DNA from: Sepioteuthis lessoniana
Taxonomy: Eukaryota > Mollusca > Cephalopoda > Myopsida > Loliginidae
Length of the DNA stretch: 64,000 nucleotides
NCBI GenBank assembly: GCA_963585895.1
Contig: OY757904.1
Coordinates: 62,888,008-62,952,007, forward strand
Direction of reading: 5' to 3'
How positions within the stretch are numbered: the first letter of the stretch is position 1; every line of letters starts with the position of its first letter. The notes under the pieces were generated by a model. The model searched no databases. It saw only the letters and a program-made list of their open reading frames with translations, and was not told where the DNA came from. This document shows positions 52,793 through 63,463 of this stretch, one piece after another. The position numbers were made by a program, and so were the translations under genes.

Positions 52793-53114
52793 ATCATTAA
52801 AAAAAACTTTTAAAATTAACTAATTTTTTACCATTTTTTAACGCCTATTATACGTTTCCAAGATTTTTTTTAAAATCTTAATTTTAATATTTGATTTTTT
52901 TTTATTTGGTGGAAATTAATCATAATTTTAGATTTTGAAAAATTGATGATAATAAAAATATTTTAAAATGTTCTTTAACTTAACGTAAGCCTTTGATTAA
53001 ATCATACGATCAGATGTCTGTTATTTTCTTGTAATTAAAAGCAAAAGAAAAACTTTATGGAATATATCCAAATTATTCAATAAAAACTTCCTTGATCACT
53101 GCTGCAATTATTTT
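52793..53114. other. Very AT-rich stretch, nothing recognised
   Basis: Runs of A and T, including 52796-52960. No coding signal. Confidence 0.6.
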
Positions 53115-53600
53115 TTGGGTATAACATTAAACTGTATCTAATGGCGAGGCTCCAGCTCAAGAGATCAGAGAAATACGGATTCACCCATTCGTTGCAATTA
53201 CTCCTAGCTTCACTCTGACTTGTTAAACTCTCATATTTCTTTCAAATAGGACTGTTTAAAAATTATTGATATTGGATTCGAAGACTTGAAACCATATAAC
53301 TGAGGGAAAATTAGTTGTAAAAAGAATAGGTACTCCTAAGCTATGTTTTTTTTAAAGGATTATTCTCTTTTGTTACTTGAAAATATATTTTTTGCGAAAT
53401 GAAACGAAAAAAAAAATGACTGAATTCCATATGAAATAATTTAGCAAGAGTCTGTGTGCCATTAAACAACCAAGTAACGTTGAAGATATTATTTGCAAAT
53501 AATAATTATCAGTTACTTGAAACTTTATAATTTCTTGTAAAAAAGCAGACTTCCAGAATTAATAATCCAACAAGGGTTGAGATGTCGTTATATTGGATAG
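53115..53600 (+). repeat. Family A, diverged copy
   Basis: Head remnants (taatggcgaggctccagctc, tcactctgacttgtta), body remnants (gacttgaaaccatataactg) and tail-like 'gtgccattaaacaaccaag' at 53457. Another tail-like piece is at about 53560-53595. Confidence 0.5.
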
Positions 53601-53902
53601 AAAAAATCCTTCATACGCCACAATAGGGCACCAGAAGATTTGGTCAGTTATTTATTTAGTTTAATTTCTTTGGTTGATTGTTTTCGGTTTTGAGCTTGGA
53701 TATCTGACTCCATTGTTATTCTTTTCTACCCCAATTTATTCGTAGGCTTCTTCTGTGTCTATAGAAGGCTGCAAAGGAATTCCTGAAGGAAGGAAGAAAA
53801 TAGATCAAGATACGTTTTTAATTTTAACTTTATTTCTGGGTTCAACAACCATTCTGAGGTTAAAGAAATTCTTCCTGAATCCAATGGAAAGAGTGAGACT
53901 AA

Positions 53903-54100
53903 GTGTTAAAATATACTAGTCATCTCTGGTGGGTGATAAGTCCAAATTGGATGCTTTTTATGATGCTTGTTTTGGTGTGTCAGCTCACTAGCAGCAGATA
54001 CAACACGCATGCGGAGCTCCGAAACTTCGCAAACAGGCGTGCTACCATGTTAGCTGCCGAGTGGAAAAACATTTCAGTCGGAGAGGTACCGATGAAGTGA
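53903..54100 (+). other. Short frame with signal-peptide-like start
   Basis: The 65-residue frame has internal methionines at MLFMMLVLVCQLTSS (near 53951), a short hydrophobic core that resembles a signal peptide. A charged stretch of about 35 residues (RYNTHAELRNFANRRATMLA...) follows. The segment is GC-richer than its flanks. There is no family match and no splice evidence beyond a GT after 54086. It is probably chance or an old repeat. Confidence 0.15.
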
Positions 54101-54379
54101 GGTCGAATTTCTCTTTTACGCAGGGACAGTTCCTTTCTCCGCACATGCGTCTCTTCTTTCTTCCTGTCAGGGGATTATGGGAATTTCTGCACTTCTTGAA
54201 CTTATTTTATTTCATTTTTTTTATTTTTCTTTTTTTCTATCCTCTAAACCATAAAATCAACTCACAAGAATGGCTGAAATTTGAAATAATTTTGGTATCT
54301 TCTCAAGCGTAACATAAATGATACAGTTAAGTTCCGACATCTTTTGATGTTATGTCCGAAAAACGGACAAGGCCGTATG

Positions 54380-54456
54380 AATAGGCGACTCAATGAGAAT
54401 CCACCTCAGTAGTGAAGGTTTGCTAGTCTATCTTGCTAACCATTACACTATCAGAG
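54380..54456 (-). repeat. SINE D remnant split by SINE C
   Basis: In reverse: 'actctgatagtgtaatggtt', 'agcaagatagactagcaaac', the SINE D tRNA-like head. The outer part resumes at 54771-54795 (attacactaccagaggtgcc). Confidence 0.75.
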
Positions 54457-54770
54457 TTATTTGTATTAGGTGTTATCTAAGTAGGTGCCCGTGGTGTAAT
54501 GGTTATCGTCGTAGAAAATGGACACGGCGACACAAGTTCAAATCCTGGACGAGACTGATTGCATTTTACATAGCACTAATACCCCTGGGAAAGGTATGAA
54601 TCCAATTATTCTCCCTCCAGCTATGAGTAAATAGTAGGACGGACTGATCTTCAACCTTGGTGAGGCAACTAGTCTAGGAGAAGGAAAACTCTTAATTCAA
54701 ACCTGTTAAACTCCGCTTAAAAATTGACCTAGTGTCATATCCTGCCCGAGCGGAGGGGTTGGTAAATAGG
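54457..54770 (+). repeat. SINE C with TSD, inside SINE D
   Basis: TSD attacactatcagag (54442-54456) and attacactaccagag (54771-54785), one mismatch. The 314-bp insert has the head 'ggtgcccgtggtgtaatggt', 'cgacacaagttcaaatcctg', and the body to 'gtcatatcctgcccgagcgg', 'aggggttggtaaatagg'. There are about 27 extra bases 5' of the usual head start. Confidence 0.9.
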
Positions 54771-54795
54771 ATTACACTACCAGAGGTGCCCCTGA

Positions 54796-55143
54796 AAAAC
54801 GTGAATGATGATTCTGATATGAGGAAAAAACAGAGTGATATGTTCTATGAATTACAAGTTAAAAAGACACTTCCTTTTATATATGAACATAACGAAAACC
54901 ATCACCATACAGCAGATATCGAAAATAAATTTTCATTTAGCTTTGTGGTACTTACATAGAATAATAGTAAACGCGATGAAAAACGAACTCATCGTATTCT
55001 TTATCACTATTTTGCTAGTCATCAGTCTATAATAAGCCCCGTGACAGAGTTATACTTTTCGGTCCTAAACTTCAGATCGACTCCATTATTCTAGTAATGA
55101 CCTTCCATGTAAGCTTTCTAACCATAGTAACATATATATCTAT
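54796..55143. other. Nothing recognised
   Basis: AT-rich, two overlapping short frames without known domains. Confidence 0.45.
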
Positions 55144-55405
55144 TTCGCTCCTCAGCATGAATAGGATGCGACACAAAGTCATTTTTTTAAGTTGAGTTTC
55201 GGAAGCTTGAATACAAAATTTTCCTTCTCCTAAACATGTTTCCGTACGAAAGTTACCGAGACCACTCAGCTCTTCTATATACCCATACATGGAAGGGAAA
55301 TAGTTGGATTAATCTTATCCCAAGGATATTAGCGCAATGTGAAATGCAAACAACCAAGCACAGGATTTGAACACGTATCATTGTGTCCATTTCCCTACGG
55401 TATTT
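55144..55405 (-). repeat. SINE C, diverged
   Basis: 'cctcagcatgaataggatgc', 'gacacaaagtcatttttttaa' in two parts, 'gcaatgtgaaatgcaaacaa', 'aggatttgaacacgtatcat'. Tail first, head last, as at 18992. The head runs into the GC-rich segment. Confidence 0.75.
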
Positions 55406-55850
55406 GTTGCACGCCCCACCAAACGGGTGAGTACGGCACAAGGCCTTTTTTAAGGTGAGTTTAGGCGCAGGATCGTAGCTCAGACGCGCCCGGCATTTCC
55501 AAAAATGCTTCGGGCTCGTCGGCATTCCCCTGAAAAGGATCGCTTTAGGTGCCAGGCAATACACTTAGCTCCTCCGAAGAGGGTTAGAACCTGGTGGGGG
55601 ACGGCTCCCTGAGATTTGAGTAATAAGTCAGTCTCAGCCGCATGACACGAATGGTGGGACTTCCCAGCACTTGTGCCAGGCAGATTCGACTGACTACCGT
55701 ATCCAGTGACTTTACACACCCGACCAGATCCGTGCCGTTGACTCCACGGCCGGTCGAAGTGGTGCCGATCTATTTGACTGGTACAGTTGGACAACACCGC
55801 AACGTACCAACGACTATAAACATTTCCCTTCAAGTGCTTCCACTATAGTT
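55406..55850 (-). repeat. GC-rich SINE-like segment with 5S-like box
   Basis: Strong GC contrast with both sides. In reverse it includes 'ggatctggtcgggtgtgtaa' and 'agtcactggatacggtagtc', which resembles the internal promoter of 5S rRNA (AGCAGGGTCGGGCC, then GTTAGTACTTGGATGGGAGACC). Its 3' part (aaactcacct, taaaaaaggccttgtgccg) is analogous to the SINE C 3' part. A 5S-derived or composite SINE is possible. The open frames on both strands have no known domain. Confidence 0.4.
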
Positions 55851-55929
55851 ATATTATATTAAGTTTTCTCTAAGGCATTTCTTACGGAGCTAATTGTTTG
55901 TGTTCGAAACACGAACAGGTTTCTGAACA

Positions 55930-56200
55930 TCAATTGTTTGTCTTTCGATGAAAATCGGATCATTGTAAGTTATTCGAAATCAGGTTGAATTAAAATCCAA
56001 ATATTTCGCGTCATAATTTTTCGAAATCAAACAAACTTGAAAAAATTGATGTATCACATTTTTTGTATTAATTACCATTTTCTAATGAACCGAACTAAAT
56101 TTAATTTTAGGTCGTGTCTCGTAGTTAAGGTAATTATGCATTTTCTACTGGTGTTGGTTTTTCGAATTTTCGTAAACCTGCCCGGGTTTTGATCTTGAAA
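55930..56200 (+). repeat. Family H repeat, copy 2
   Basis: 'caggttgaattaaaatccaa', 'atatttcgcgtcataatttt' and 'aatgaaccgaactaaattta' parallel 52440-52570. Confidence 0.5.
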
Positions 56201-56529
56201 ATAAGCAACATCGAATTTTCTTAAAATGAGTGCCACAAAGTCTTCTTGACCCCATCTTTCTTATTTGAAATTTGCGCCAAACAAAGTCAGTCCTCGAGTA
56301 TGTAATTACCCAAAATTTCCTTTAGAAAGATTTTGGTAAATGGAAAATAAAGAAAAGCCTCAAGATGCTATATCCTATATTGCTTATATTCTATGTAGTA
56401 TTTTTACAGCATTATCCTCTTTTTCGGGCAAAGCTGCAAAATCTGAAGATTTAACTGACGTAGAACGAAACTAAAACGAAATATAGGAGTTGATCGAAGA
56501 AGGATTAAAATGTTTTGATTCAAAATTGA
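56201..56529. other. Nothing recognised
   Basis: No repeat or gene signal. Confidence 0.45.
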
Positions 56530-57365
56530 TAGACTGATTGATTTTAATGTCATGTCAACCCATCCAGAGTTATTTTATGACAGGAAATTAGGAAATCATA
56601 CTCACTGTATATCGATATTCTTTTCTGTGCGGTTGTTTCTTTACAGGATTTTTGCACCTAGTGATATGATTTCAAGTATTCCTATCTAATACTAATATTT
56701 TGCACACAGTTTTATGTTTTCGTGTTTTCTAATCTAATACTAATAATCATATGATTTCAACTAATTATTTCTATATACTCATAATGTTTACACGTAATTA
56801 TAGGGTTTCTAGCAATTAATAATAATAATCCTTAGCAATGAATTATGTCATCTAGTAACTATTTTAATAGGCATGATCTACTTTTATGTAATACCAAGTA
56901 TTCCTATTTAATACAAATATTTTGCACACAGTTTTATGTTTTCGTGTTTTCTAATCTAATACTAATAATAATATGATTTCAACTAATTATTTCTATATAC
57001 TGATAATGTTTATACATAGTTATAGGGTTTCTAGCTACTAGAAATAATAATCCTTTGTAAAGAATTATGTCATCTAGTAACTATTCTTAATAGACGTAAT
57101 TTAATTTTATATGATACCAAGTATTCCTATCTAATACAAATAATTTTTTAAAAAATCATTTGACCAATAGACGTGTTCAGAACAGGTACTACCGCTCCGG
57201 ATCAAATAGGAAACTTGGATTATTAGCAAAAAAAGAACTCCTACACTACCCAGAGTTCTAGAACTGGATTATCACCATCAAATGCAGTCTTGTGTCATAC
57301 TCAGAACAATCCATCTTTTTAAGGAGGAGACATTAGTACTCTACACTGGATACTGCTAGTATATT
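56530..57365 (-). repeat. Family A, older subfamily with ~234-base internal duplication
   Basis: A tail-like start (tttaatgtcatgtcaaccca) is followed by body units in which a block of about 234 bases is repeated: 'caagtattcctatctaatac' at about 56672, 56906 (with changes) and partly at 57118. The head follows at about 57160-57365 (gaccaatagacgtgttcaga, gtactaccgctccg, ctggattatcaccatcaaat). Confidence 0.78.
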
Positions 57366-57630
57366 CTAATGATCACCGACTTGGCCAATTAAAATTGAGT
57401 TTCTTGTTAAAAAAAATACAACTTGATATTTTTTTCTTATTAAGCCTTTGTAGTATAAACTTATGTACGTTTGTTTTTTCAATCGGAAACCTCGAGATAC
57501 GTCGCGTTGGCTTCTAAAAAAGACTTTCAAGGAGTAACTTATGAGGAAATAAACACAGAAAAGTAAGTGATCTATGGACAAAAATGTCGTGCAACTTCGT
57601 TAAAAAAAACTTTCTTCACGTGAATAAAGA
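57366..57630. other. Nothing recognised
   Basis: Short gene-less gap between two family A copies. Confidence 0.5.
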
Positions 57631-57631
57631 T

Positions 57632-58020
57632 GGCCGGGCTATTGAATACACCGACTGCATATCTGTAGAGGGGTAAGAACCTTACCCCACTGCCAACGAG
57701 TGTTCCGGATATAAGATTAAACAATTTGATAACAAGGCTCCAGTAATACAGGAGCTTTGGGGAATGCAGAGTGTACTTTCGCTCCTTGGTCCACCCTGGC
57801 TCCTATCTCTGGGTTAAATCGTACTGTTTGACGTTTAAAATGAGTGCATACAAATGATTTATGCAAAATTGAATTGTTAAAAATAGAACTGCTTGATTAT
57901 TTAACTGTGTGTATCTACAAAATGTGCTTACAAATCATGTTTAATAAATGTAAAACAGGGTTTGGCATTAAATAACCAACAATGGTTGTTATGCCATAAA
58001 ACCAAACCAATCCAAATCAA
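57632..58020 (+). repeat. Family A retroposon
   Basis: The head starts at 'gatggccgggctattgaata'. The body is short, and the tail is clear at 57958-58015 (gggtttggcattaaataac, caacaatggttgttatgcca, taaaaccaaaccaatccaaa). Confidence 0.85.
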
Positions 58021-58064
58021 ACCAGGAATCTAAAGGCGAAAATAACTCAATAGAAAAAATATAC

Positions 58065-58270
58065 CGTCTCTGACCTGGAGTGGTAGTACCAATTGATTGT
58101 TATCTAAGTATTGTTATTATTATTATTATTATTACTTTTATTATTATTACTCTTATTATTAGTTATCTGAAACCAAATAACTAAATGCAAACAAAATATT
58201 ATTATTAAATAGAAATAATCACTCGAAACCGTATTATTAGCGTTAGTTTGGTTTGGTTTCTTTGTTTAAT
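58065..58270 (+). repeat. Family A fragment with (TTA)n
   Basis: 'ctctgacctggagtggtagt' and 'accaattgattgttatctaa' match the end of the head. A (TTA)n run lies at about 58113-58160. Degenerate body follows. Confidence 0.55.
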
Positions 58271-59520
58271 AGTATGTTAACATTCGTGAGACGCTCTAAA
58301 TAATCAAAATTAGATAGAGATATTTAATTTCAACTGTCTACAAATTATTAGTATTAGAAAGATATACTCGATATGATGAAACTGCTGTTATTTACTAAGG
58401 TTTGCTTAGATATGTAACACAGGACTCAGGTTGTTTTACAGTACGTTTGCTTAAGTGGTTACTCATATAAGTAATGAACGGGTTCATCACTGCTTAATTT
58501 CAGTTATCAAGTTGGGACTGGTGTTTTCAGCGTGACTTGACTGTAAATTCATTTGATATAACTCTTTGCAAAAAAATAAAATAAAATAAAGAAAGAATTA
58601 CACAAAGAGTGTAAGTATTAACGTACTATTGGCATAAAATAATCCTAGACAGGTTGCATTACGGTTGAAATCAATAAATCAATCAACCAATCAATCAAAA
58701 GGGAAGTTCTCAATCTCTCTAAATGACGTCTTCTCAAACATTTTTCGAGTCTCACGTTTCCCAAATATACACGTCTCGTTTATTTGCAATCGGACAGTAT
58801 TTATAAACTTTTAAAAAAAATTGTTTTGGCATTAGCTGCCACACACACCACAAAACGAAAGTCTCCGGCTTTAAATTTAATCATTCTTTACAAACGCACG
58901 AAGTCGCAATGTTTTGTTATGTAACACGTAGATACAGCATTTGAGAAAATTTAGCGTTATGTCTTAATAAATTGTCTGGATGTATTTTACACCAGATAAA
59001 AGAAGTCATTCTAAAGATTTTCTTTCTTCGTATCCTCTTTACGCTTCTTCATTTAAAAAAAATACATATCTATTCTCTCTAGTCTTGTGAATAGTGAAAA
59101 AAAAAAAGAATATTATGAGTGGAGAAAGATGTGATCAGGCAGAAAGAATCAATGATTTTATACTTTACACACGTGTGCCATTCTTGCTACTGTCAAAGGG
59201 CTGTCAGTTCGAAAAAAAAATCTGTAAACAAGTTTCATCGAAAGATTTTCTTCTCGATTTAAGATTAAGTTTGTGACAGCATAAAATAAGTGGCAGTGCT
59301 TCATAAAAAGCTTTTTGATTTCTGGTTCAGCCAGAAAGGAAGTTAGCTCTAAGGTTTAAAAGATCGATTAATCGATTGATTGATCGATTAATTAATCTTA
59401 ATGACATGTCAAATCGTTTAGGCTAATCTTATTCCTAGAAGTTGAGTAACATCGTTTAAGTACGTTAGTTTTCACATTTTTTTGCACAGTTGTTTCATAA
59501 GAGTTTTTTGACATCCTGAT
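58271..59520. other. Nothing recognised
   Basis: A 1.2 kb AT-rich stretch. There is 'aatcaataaatcaatcaacc' type low complexity at 58670-58690 and 'gattaatcgattgattgatc' at about 59364-59385. No gene. Confidence 0.45.
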
Positions 59521-59524
59521 ATAT

Positions 59525-59945
59525 AATTGCCCACTCGGCTGGGATTGTAGAATACACCAACTGCATCTCTGCACAAACTCCCCTCCTTAATGAGTGCCCT
59601 AGATATAACATTAAACGATCTGATGGTGAGATTTAGGGAATGTAGAGTAGCCCTTCATTGCCATTGCTCCCAACTTCACTCTGACCCGGAGTGATAGATC
59701 CTGATAGGTTCTTATTTATGGGTGAAATAGAAAAAAAATTATGCACAAACGAATGACTGATGTTAAATTGTGATTGTTATATTGCTATACTTAAAACTAT
59801 TTAACTGTGTACAAAAAATAGCTCAGGCTCGTTTTGAAATGTTATCTACAAAATGTATTCTGAAATCATATTTATTTGATATATGTGTATAAACAAGTTT
59901 CGGCATTAACTAACCTATAATGGTCGATATGCCATAAAACCAAAC
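59525..59945 (+). repeat. Family A retroposon
   Basis: Head 'ttgcccactcggctgggatt', then 'gatctgatggtgagatttag' and 'cactctgacccggagtgata'. Short body. Tail at 59902-59945 (cggcattaactaacct, ggtcgatatgccataaaacc). SINE C follows directly. Confidence 0.85.
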
Positions 59946-59948
59946 CGT

Positions 59949-60235
59949 AGAGGTTCCCGTGGTGTAATGGTTATTGCCGTAGGAAATGGACACGGCGACA
60001 CGAGTTCAAATCCTAGACGAGACTGATTGCATTTTACATAGCACTAATGTGAATCCAATTATACTCCCTCCAGCTATGGATAAATAGTAGGGCAGACTGG
60101 GTTCTTCAGCATAGGTGAGGCAGCTAGTCTAGGAGAAGGAAAACTCTGAATTCAAATCTGTTAATCTCCGCTTAAAAATTGACCTTGTGTCATATCCTGC
60201 CTTAGCAGAGTGGAGGGATGGGTAAATATAATAAA
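59949..60235 (+). repeat. SINE C, full-length
   Basis: 'gaggttcccgtggtgtaatg', 'gttattgccgtaggaaatgg', 'acgagttcaaatcctagacg', then 'gcactaatgtgaatccaatt' and 'gtgtcatatcctgccttagc'. It sits in the A/C-rich tail of the preceding family A copy, and 'ccaaaccaaacc' recurs after it. Confidence 0.9.
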
Positions 60236-60377
60236 GCCAAACCAAACCAATATATAAAGCCGGATGTTATGGAGTTCTATTTATTAAACAACGTTGGCTG
60301 GGATATTTTTTTATTTTTTACTTTTTACTATATTCTCATATCAATGTTTTTCACATGAAATACAATTTTGAGTATTG

Positions 60378-60480
60378 AATTGAGTATGATGAATTGAGTA
60401 AAATGATTTGAGTAATTTTTGTACTATAATAGTACTATATAATGTACTATATAATGTACTATATAATATATAATACTAAA
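60378..60480 (+). repeat. Short tandem repeats (15-base and 12-base units)
   Basis: 'gaattgagtatgat', 'gaattgagtaaaatga' type units at 60378-60417 are followed by gtactatataat repeated at about 60434-60472. Confidence 0.85.
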
Positions 60481-60594
60481 CTAGAAAGGGGCTAGTAACA
60501 AAAAAACATTTAATGTTATAATATACTGGGGATGACCACAAAATACGGTACCTTGATTGTTCAATTGATTTTAACGGTATTTCATCCCGTATTG

Positions 60595-60665
60595 ATCGAT
60601 TTCTTTGCTTAATGGCATATCAAACTTCATGGGTTATTTAATGCTGAAGCCATCCTTTTAAAAAA
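60595..60665 (-). repeat. Family A tail fragment
   Basis: 'tttctttgcttaatggcata', 'tcaaacttcatgggttattt', 'aatgc': the hairpin tail in reverse, without head. Confidence 0.6.
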
Positions 60666-61400
60666 GAACAACTGTGATGCTATTTATCCCAGAACTGGGG
60701 TGATAAGAGGGCTCATATCTTTCCAAAGAGCATTTGTCCGAAAGTTAACGTCATACCACGACTGAAGTTCGGACATATTTTCTAAGATGTTGTACTCCAT
60801 CACATTATCCACTATGCCATGTGTCCATGTATAATGGTATTTCAACAAGACTGATAATAATCGAACGTTTATTTACCATTGCAAAAATTTACTTTTCCGA
60901 AATAGCCAGACTAATAATTTTGAAAAAAATACAATAATCACCGTTAAAAAAAAATGTTGGGACCTGAAGTCTTTTAAAACAACATATAAAAGCAGAAGTA
61001 CTCATTTCTTTTACAACTTCAAGCTTATTATATTCTGAAACTAACTTTGAAAATATGGGATACATCTCATTTGTAATAAAATACTCTATTCAAGAAGTCA
61101 TTGGAAACTTTCCAAAAAGTGCTAAAAATTTAACTTTTCCAGAAGGGATTAAAATCAAATTGTCTGTTATTTTATTGATATTTACTGTAGATATTTCAAC
61201 CTTAATGAGGAATACATTTCAACTGAAATTGATGTGTGTCAAAACCTTATTGACAGCCAAGTCAATGTACTGAACTAACAATCTATCGTAGGTTAATATT
61301 CGCAAACTTTTCTGTGATTCCTGAAAAACGAAACCTACTCCAGACATTTTAAGGCGAATGTTTTTGTTCTGCTGTAATCTATCTATCTATTGATCTATAA
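60666..61400. other. Nothing recognised
   Basis: A frame at 61055-61273 has no known domain. It begins near 'aaaatatgggatacatctca'. AT-rich composition. Confidence 0.4.
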
Positions 61401-61432
61401 AGGGAGAAAAAGAGGAAAAAAGAGAGGAAAAG

Positions 61433-61435
<3 letters not shown>

Positions 61436-61468
<33 letters not shown>

Positions 61469-61491
61469 GCACACACACACACACACACACA
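61436..61491. repeat. (CA)n microsatellite
   Basis: A CA run with two CG-type interruptions. Confidence 0.97.
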
Positions 61492-61587
61492 AGGCTCTTC
61501 AAACAAATTGAGTTCTCGGTAGCCGTTAAGTGGATATATGTAAACAAAACAAATGTGATACATAAGCGTTTAAATTTCCTTCGCTTG

Positions 61588-61724
61588 CGTTGGTTTCCTT
61601 GTGGCTGAGTGGTAGAATCTTGGATTGGCGTTTTAGTCAGGTTTTGATCCCAGCTTCGGGAATCTAGCCTCTCTAGCTACACTGAAGAGTTCTGATAGAA
61701 CGAAACAGTCTATCTGTGGATGAT
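61588..61724 (+). repeat. tRNA-like SINE with CTGAT...GAAAC motif
   Basis: 'cttgtggctgagtggtagaa' (A-box-like) and 'caggttttgatcccag' (B-box-like) make a tRNA-derived head. The 3' part holds 'gttctgatagaacgaaacag' at 61650-61669, a compact form of the hammerhead order. It runs into a TA microsatellite. Confidence 0.55.
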
Positions 61725-61744
61725 TATATATATATATATATATA
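61725..61744. repeat. (TA)n microsatellite
   Basis: Short TA run. Confidence 0.95.
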
Positions 61745-61754
61745 ATGGTAATGT

Positions 61755-62389
61755 CATGCTATTTGGTTTAATAGCATATAAATTCTTCTTGGATATTTAA
61801 TGAAAAATACTGTTTATACATAAATGATTTGTAAGCGAACGGTTTTAGCTTTGTTTAAAAACGAGTTTGATATTATTTGTTTGCACTCAGTTAAATAGTT
61901 TCAATTATTGCTTTTTAACATTAATAATTCTATTCAACAAATATTCCAATCTAATTCAATCTTAATCGTTTGTTTTCACTCAATTAATAATATTAGTCAT
62001 TTCTTTGCACGTAATGAAATGGTTTCAAGTATTGATATCAAACACTAATAATTCTATTAAATATTACTTATTTGTTTTCTCACAGTTAAATTGTCTCTTG
62101 CACAGCTATTCGATAATATTAATTCTATTTATCAATATACCTATCTAATACGAATAACTCCATTACAGCCGATTATTTTCAAATAACCAATGATAATAAT
62201 ACTCTGTAAAAGATTGAAGACTTCTATTTGACCCATAGATAGAATAGTAACAGGTACTACTGCTCAGAGTCAGGGTATACCGGAAATTAATGGTAACGAA
62301 GTGGTACTCCACATTCCCAAAACTCCAAAACTGGAGACTCATCTTCAGATGCTGTCTTATGTCATACTCAGGCACTAAATAATTTCAAG
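61755..62389 (-). repeat. Family A, older subfamily
   Basis: The tail is 'atttggtttaatagcatata', 'aattcttcttggatatttaa', 'tgaaaaata'. Long degenerate body units ('tttcaagtattgatatcaaa'). Head at 62225-62370 (gacccatagatagaatagta, ctcatcttcagatgctgtct). Confidence 0.75.
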
Positions 62390-62557
62390 TACAGGGTGGA
62401 ACGACCAAATTGTCGCCCTAGAAAAGACGACATGGTTCTATCTCCGTTTAATGAAAACCGGTTTTCTTTTCTTTGTTGCTGACCATCTACTAGTTGGCCA
62501 GTTGTGTACAAATCCCAAGAGCAATAGGAACCTTCTATCATTTCTGAAAGTGACACA

Positions 62558-62690
62558 ATGTTCAACGAGCGAGATCGGAGATGCGCAGCTGTACAATTCA
62601 TGCACTCTACCGATCGAAGTCATGACAAAAGGACCATTGCCAGCACCCTCAAAATGCAATTCCGGACAGTTCAACGTGCCCAGGGTGATG
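62558..62690 (+). pseudogene. DD37D transposase, N-terminal part
   Basis: The frame from ATG 62558 gives MFNERDRRCAAVQFMHSTDR and SHDKRTIASTLKMQFRTVQR, a helix-turn-helix-like DNA-binding start. It leaves the family sequence near 62680, where the deletion junction must lie. The segment between it and the next block, including the first catalytic Asp, is lost. Confidence 0.8.
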
Positions 62691-63178
62691 AAAACAAAGT
62701 TTCCGGTTACGGTTATAGTCTTTGGTGTGGTTTCAAGTGAGGGCCACATCATGCCACCTCACATCTTCGAACTCGGCTTGAAAGTCAACACCAAAGTGTA
62801 CCTGGATGTGCTGAAGAGCGTGATGATCCCCTAGTGCAATCAGGTGGCCGGTGGCAGACCCTGGGTGTGGCAGTAGGACTCGGCGCCGGCCCACTAGTCC
62901 AAAGAGACCCAGGCTTGGATTCAGAAGGAGTGCTACGACTTTGTACCCTTCTCTCACTGCCCCGCTCCTCTCCCGACCTGAACCCGCTGGACTACTTCGT
63001 TTGGTCATACGTCGAAAACATCACCAACATGACCTCCCACAATACTAAAGCCAGCCTGATCGCCACCATCCTCCGAGTATTCACCGAGCTCCCGCCGGCG
63101 CTTGTGAAAAAGGCATGCTCCCAGTTCCGGATCCGTATCGAGGTGGTGATTGAAGCTGAAGGAAGCTACATTGAATAG
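62685..63178 (+). pseudogene. DD37D transposase, C-terminal part
   Basis: The first block is VMKTKFPVTVIVFGVVSSEG, HIMPPHIFELGLKVNTKVYL, DVLKSV. It then changes frame to VAGGRPWVWQ, a stop, DSAPAH and a second stop (second catalytic Asp kept). After another 1-base shift come SSPDLNPLDYFVW (third Asp) and SYVENITNMTSHNTKASLIA to YIE. Allowing for the shift, 37 residues separate the two Asp. It is clearly inactive, with two stops and two frame breaks. Confidence 0.85.
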
Positions 63179-63294
63179 ATGTCAGCTTTACTACATAATC
63201 AAGTTACCTGAATTGATTTTTTTCAATAAAAGTTTTAAAATAAAGCTGTATAGTTGTTTTCTTTTGGACGACAATTTTAGCGTTCCACTCTGTA

Positions 63295-63420
63295 TTGCTA
63301 TCTTACACTAATAATTCTATTCAACATTATTGATTCTATTGTACACAGTTTCATGCTTTCAAGTATTGGTATCCAATGCTAATAATTCAATCTGATATTT
63401 ATCAATTGTCTGCTCACAGT
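63295..63420 (-). repeat. Family A body remnant after the transposon
   Basis: 'ttgctatcttacactaataa', 'ttctattcaacattattgat', 'gcaagt'-type body units continue the older family A copy cut by the transposon at 62392-63292. Confidence 0.65.
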
Positions 63421-63463
63421 TTGTAGTGGCCATGAAGGCCTAGAAATGAATAACACAAGATGT

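Larger units (their letters stand above)
62392..63292 (+). mobile_element. Deleted Tc1/mariner of DD37D (maT-like) type
   Basis: Flanked by TA at 62390-62391 and 63293-63294. TIRs of about 30 bases: cagggtggaacgaccaaatt and, in reverse, cagagtggaacgctaaaatt. Length 901 bp. The inside is GC-rich compared with the host DNA, suggesting a relatively recent arrival. It carries parts of a transposase with its middle deleted. It landed in an old family A body, which resumes at 63295. Confidence 0.92.
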
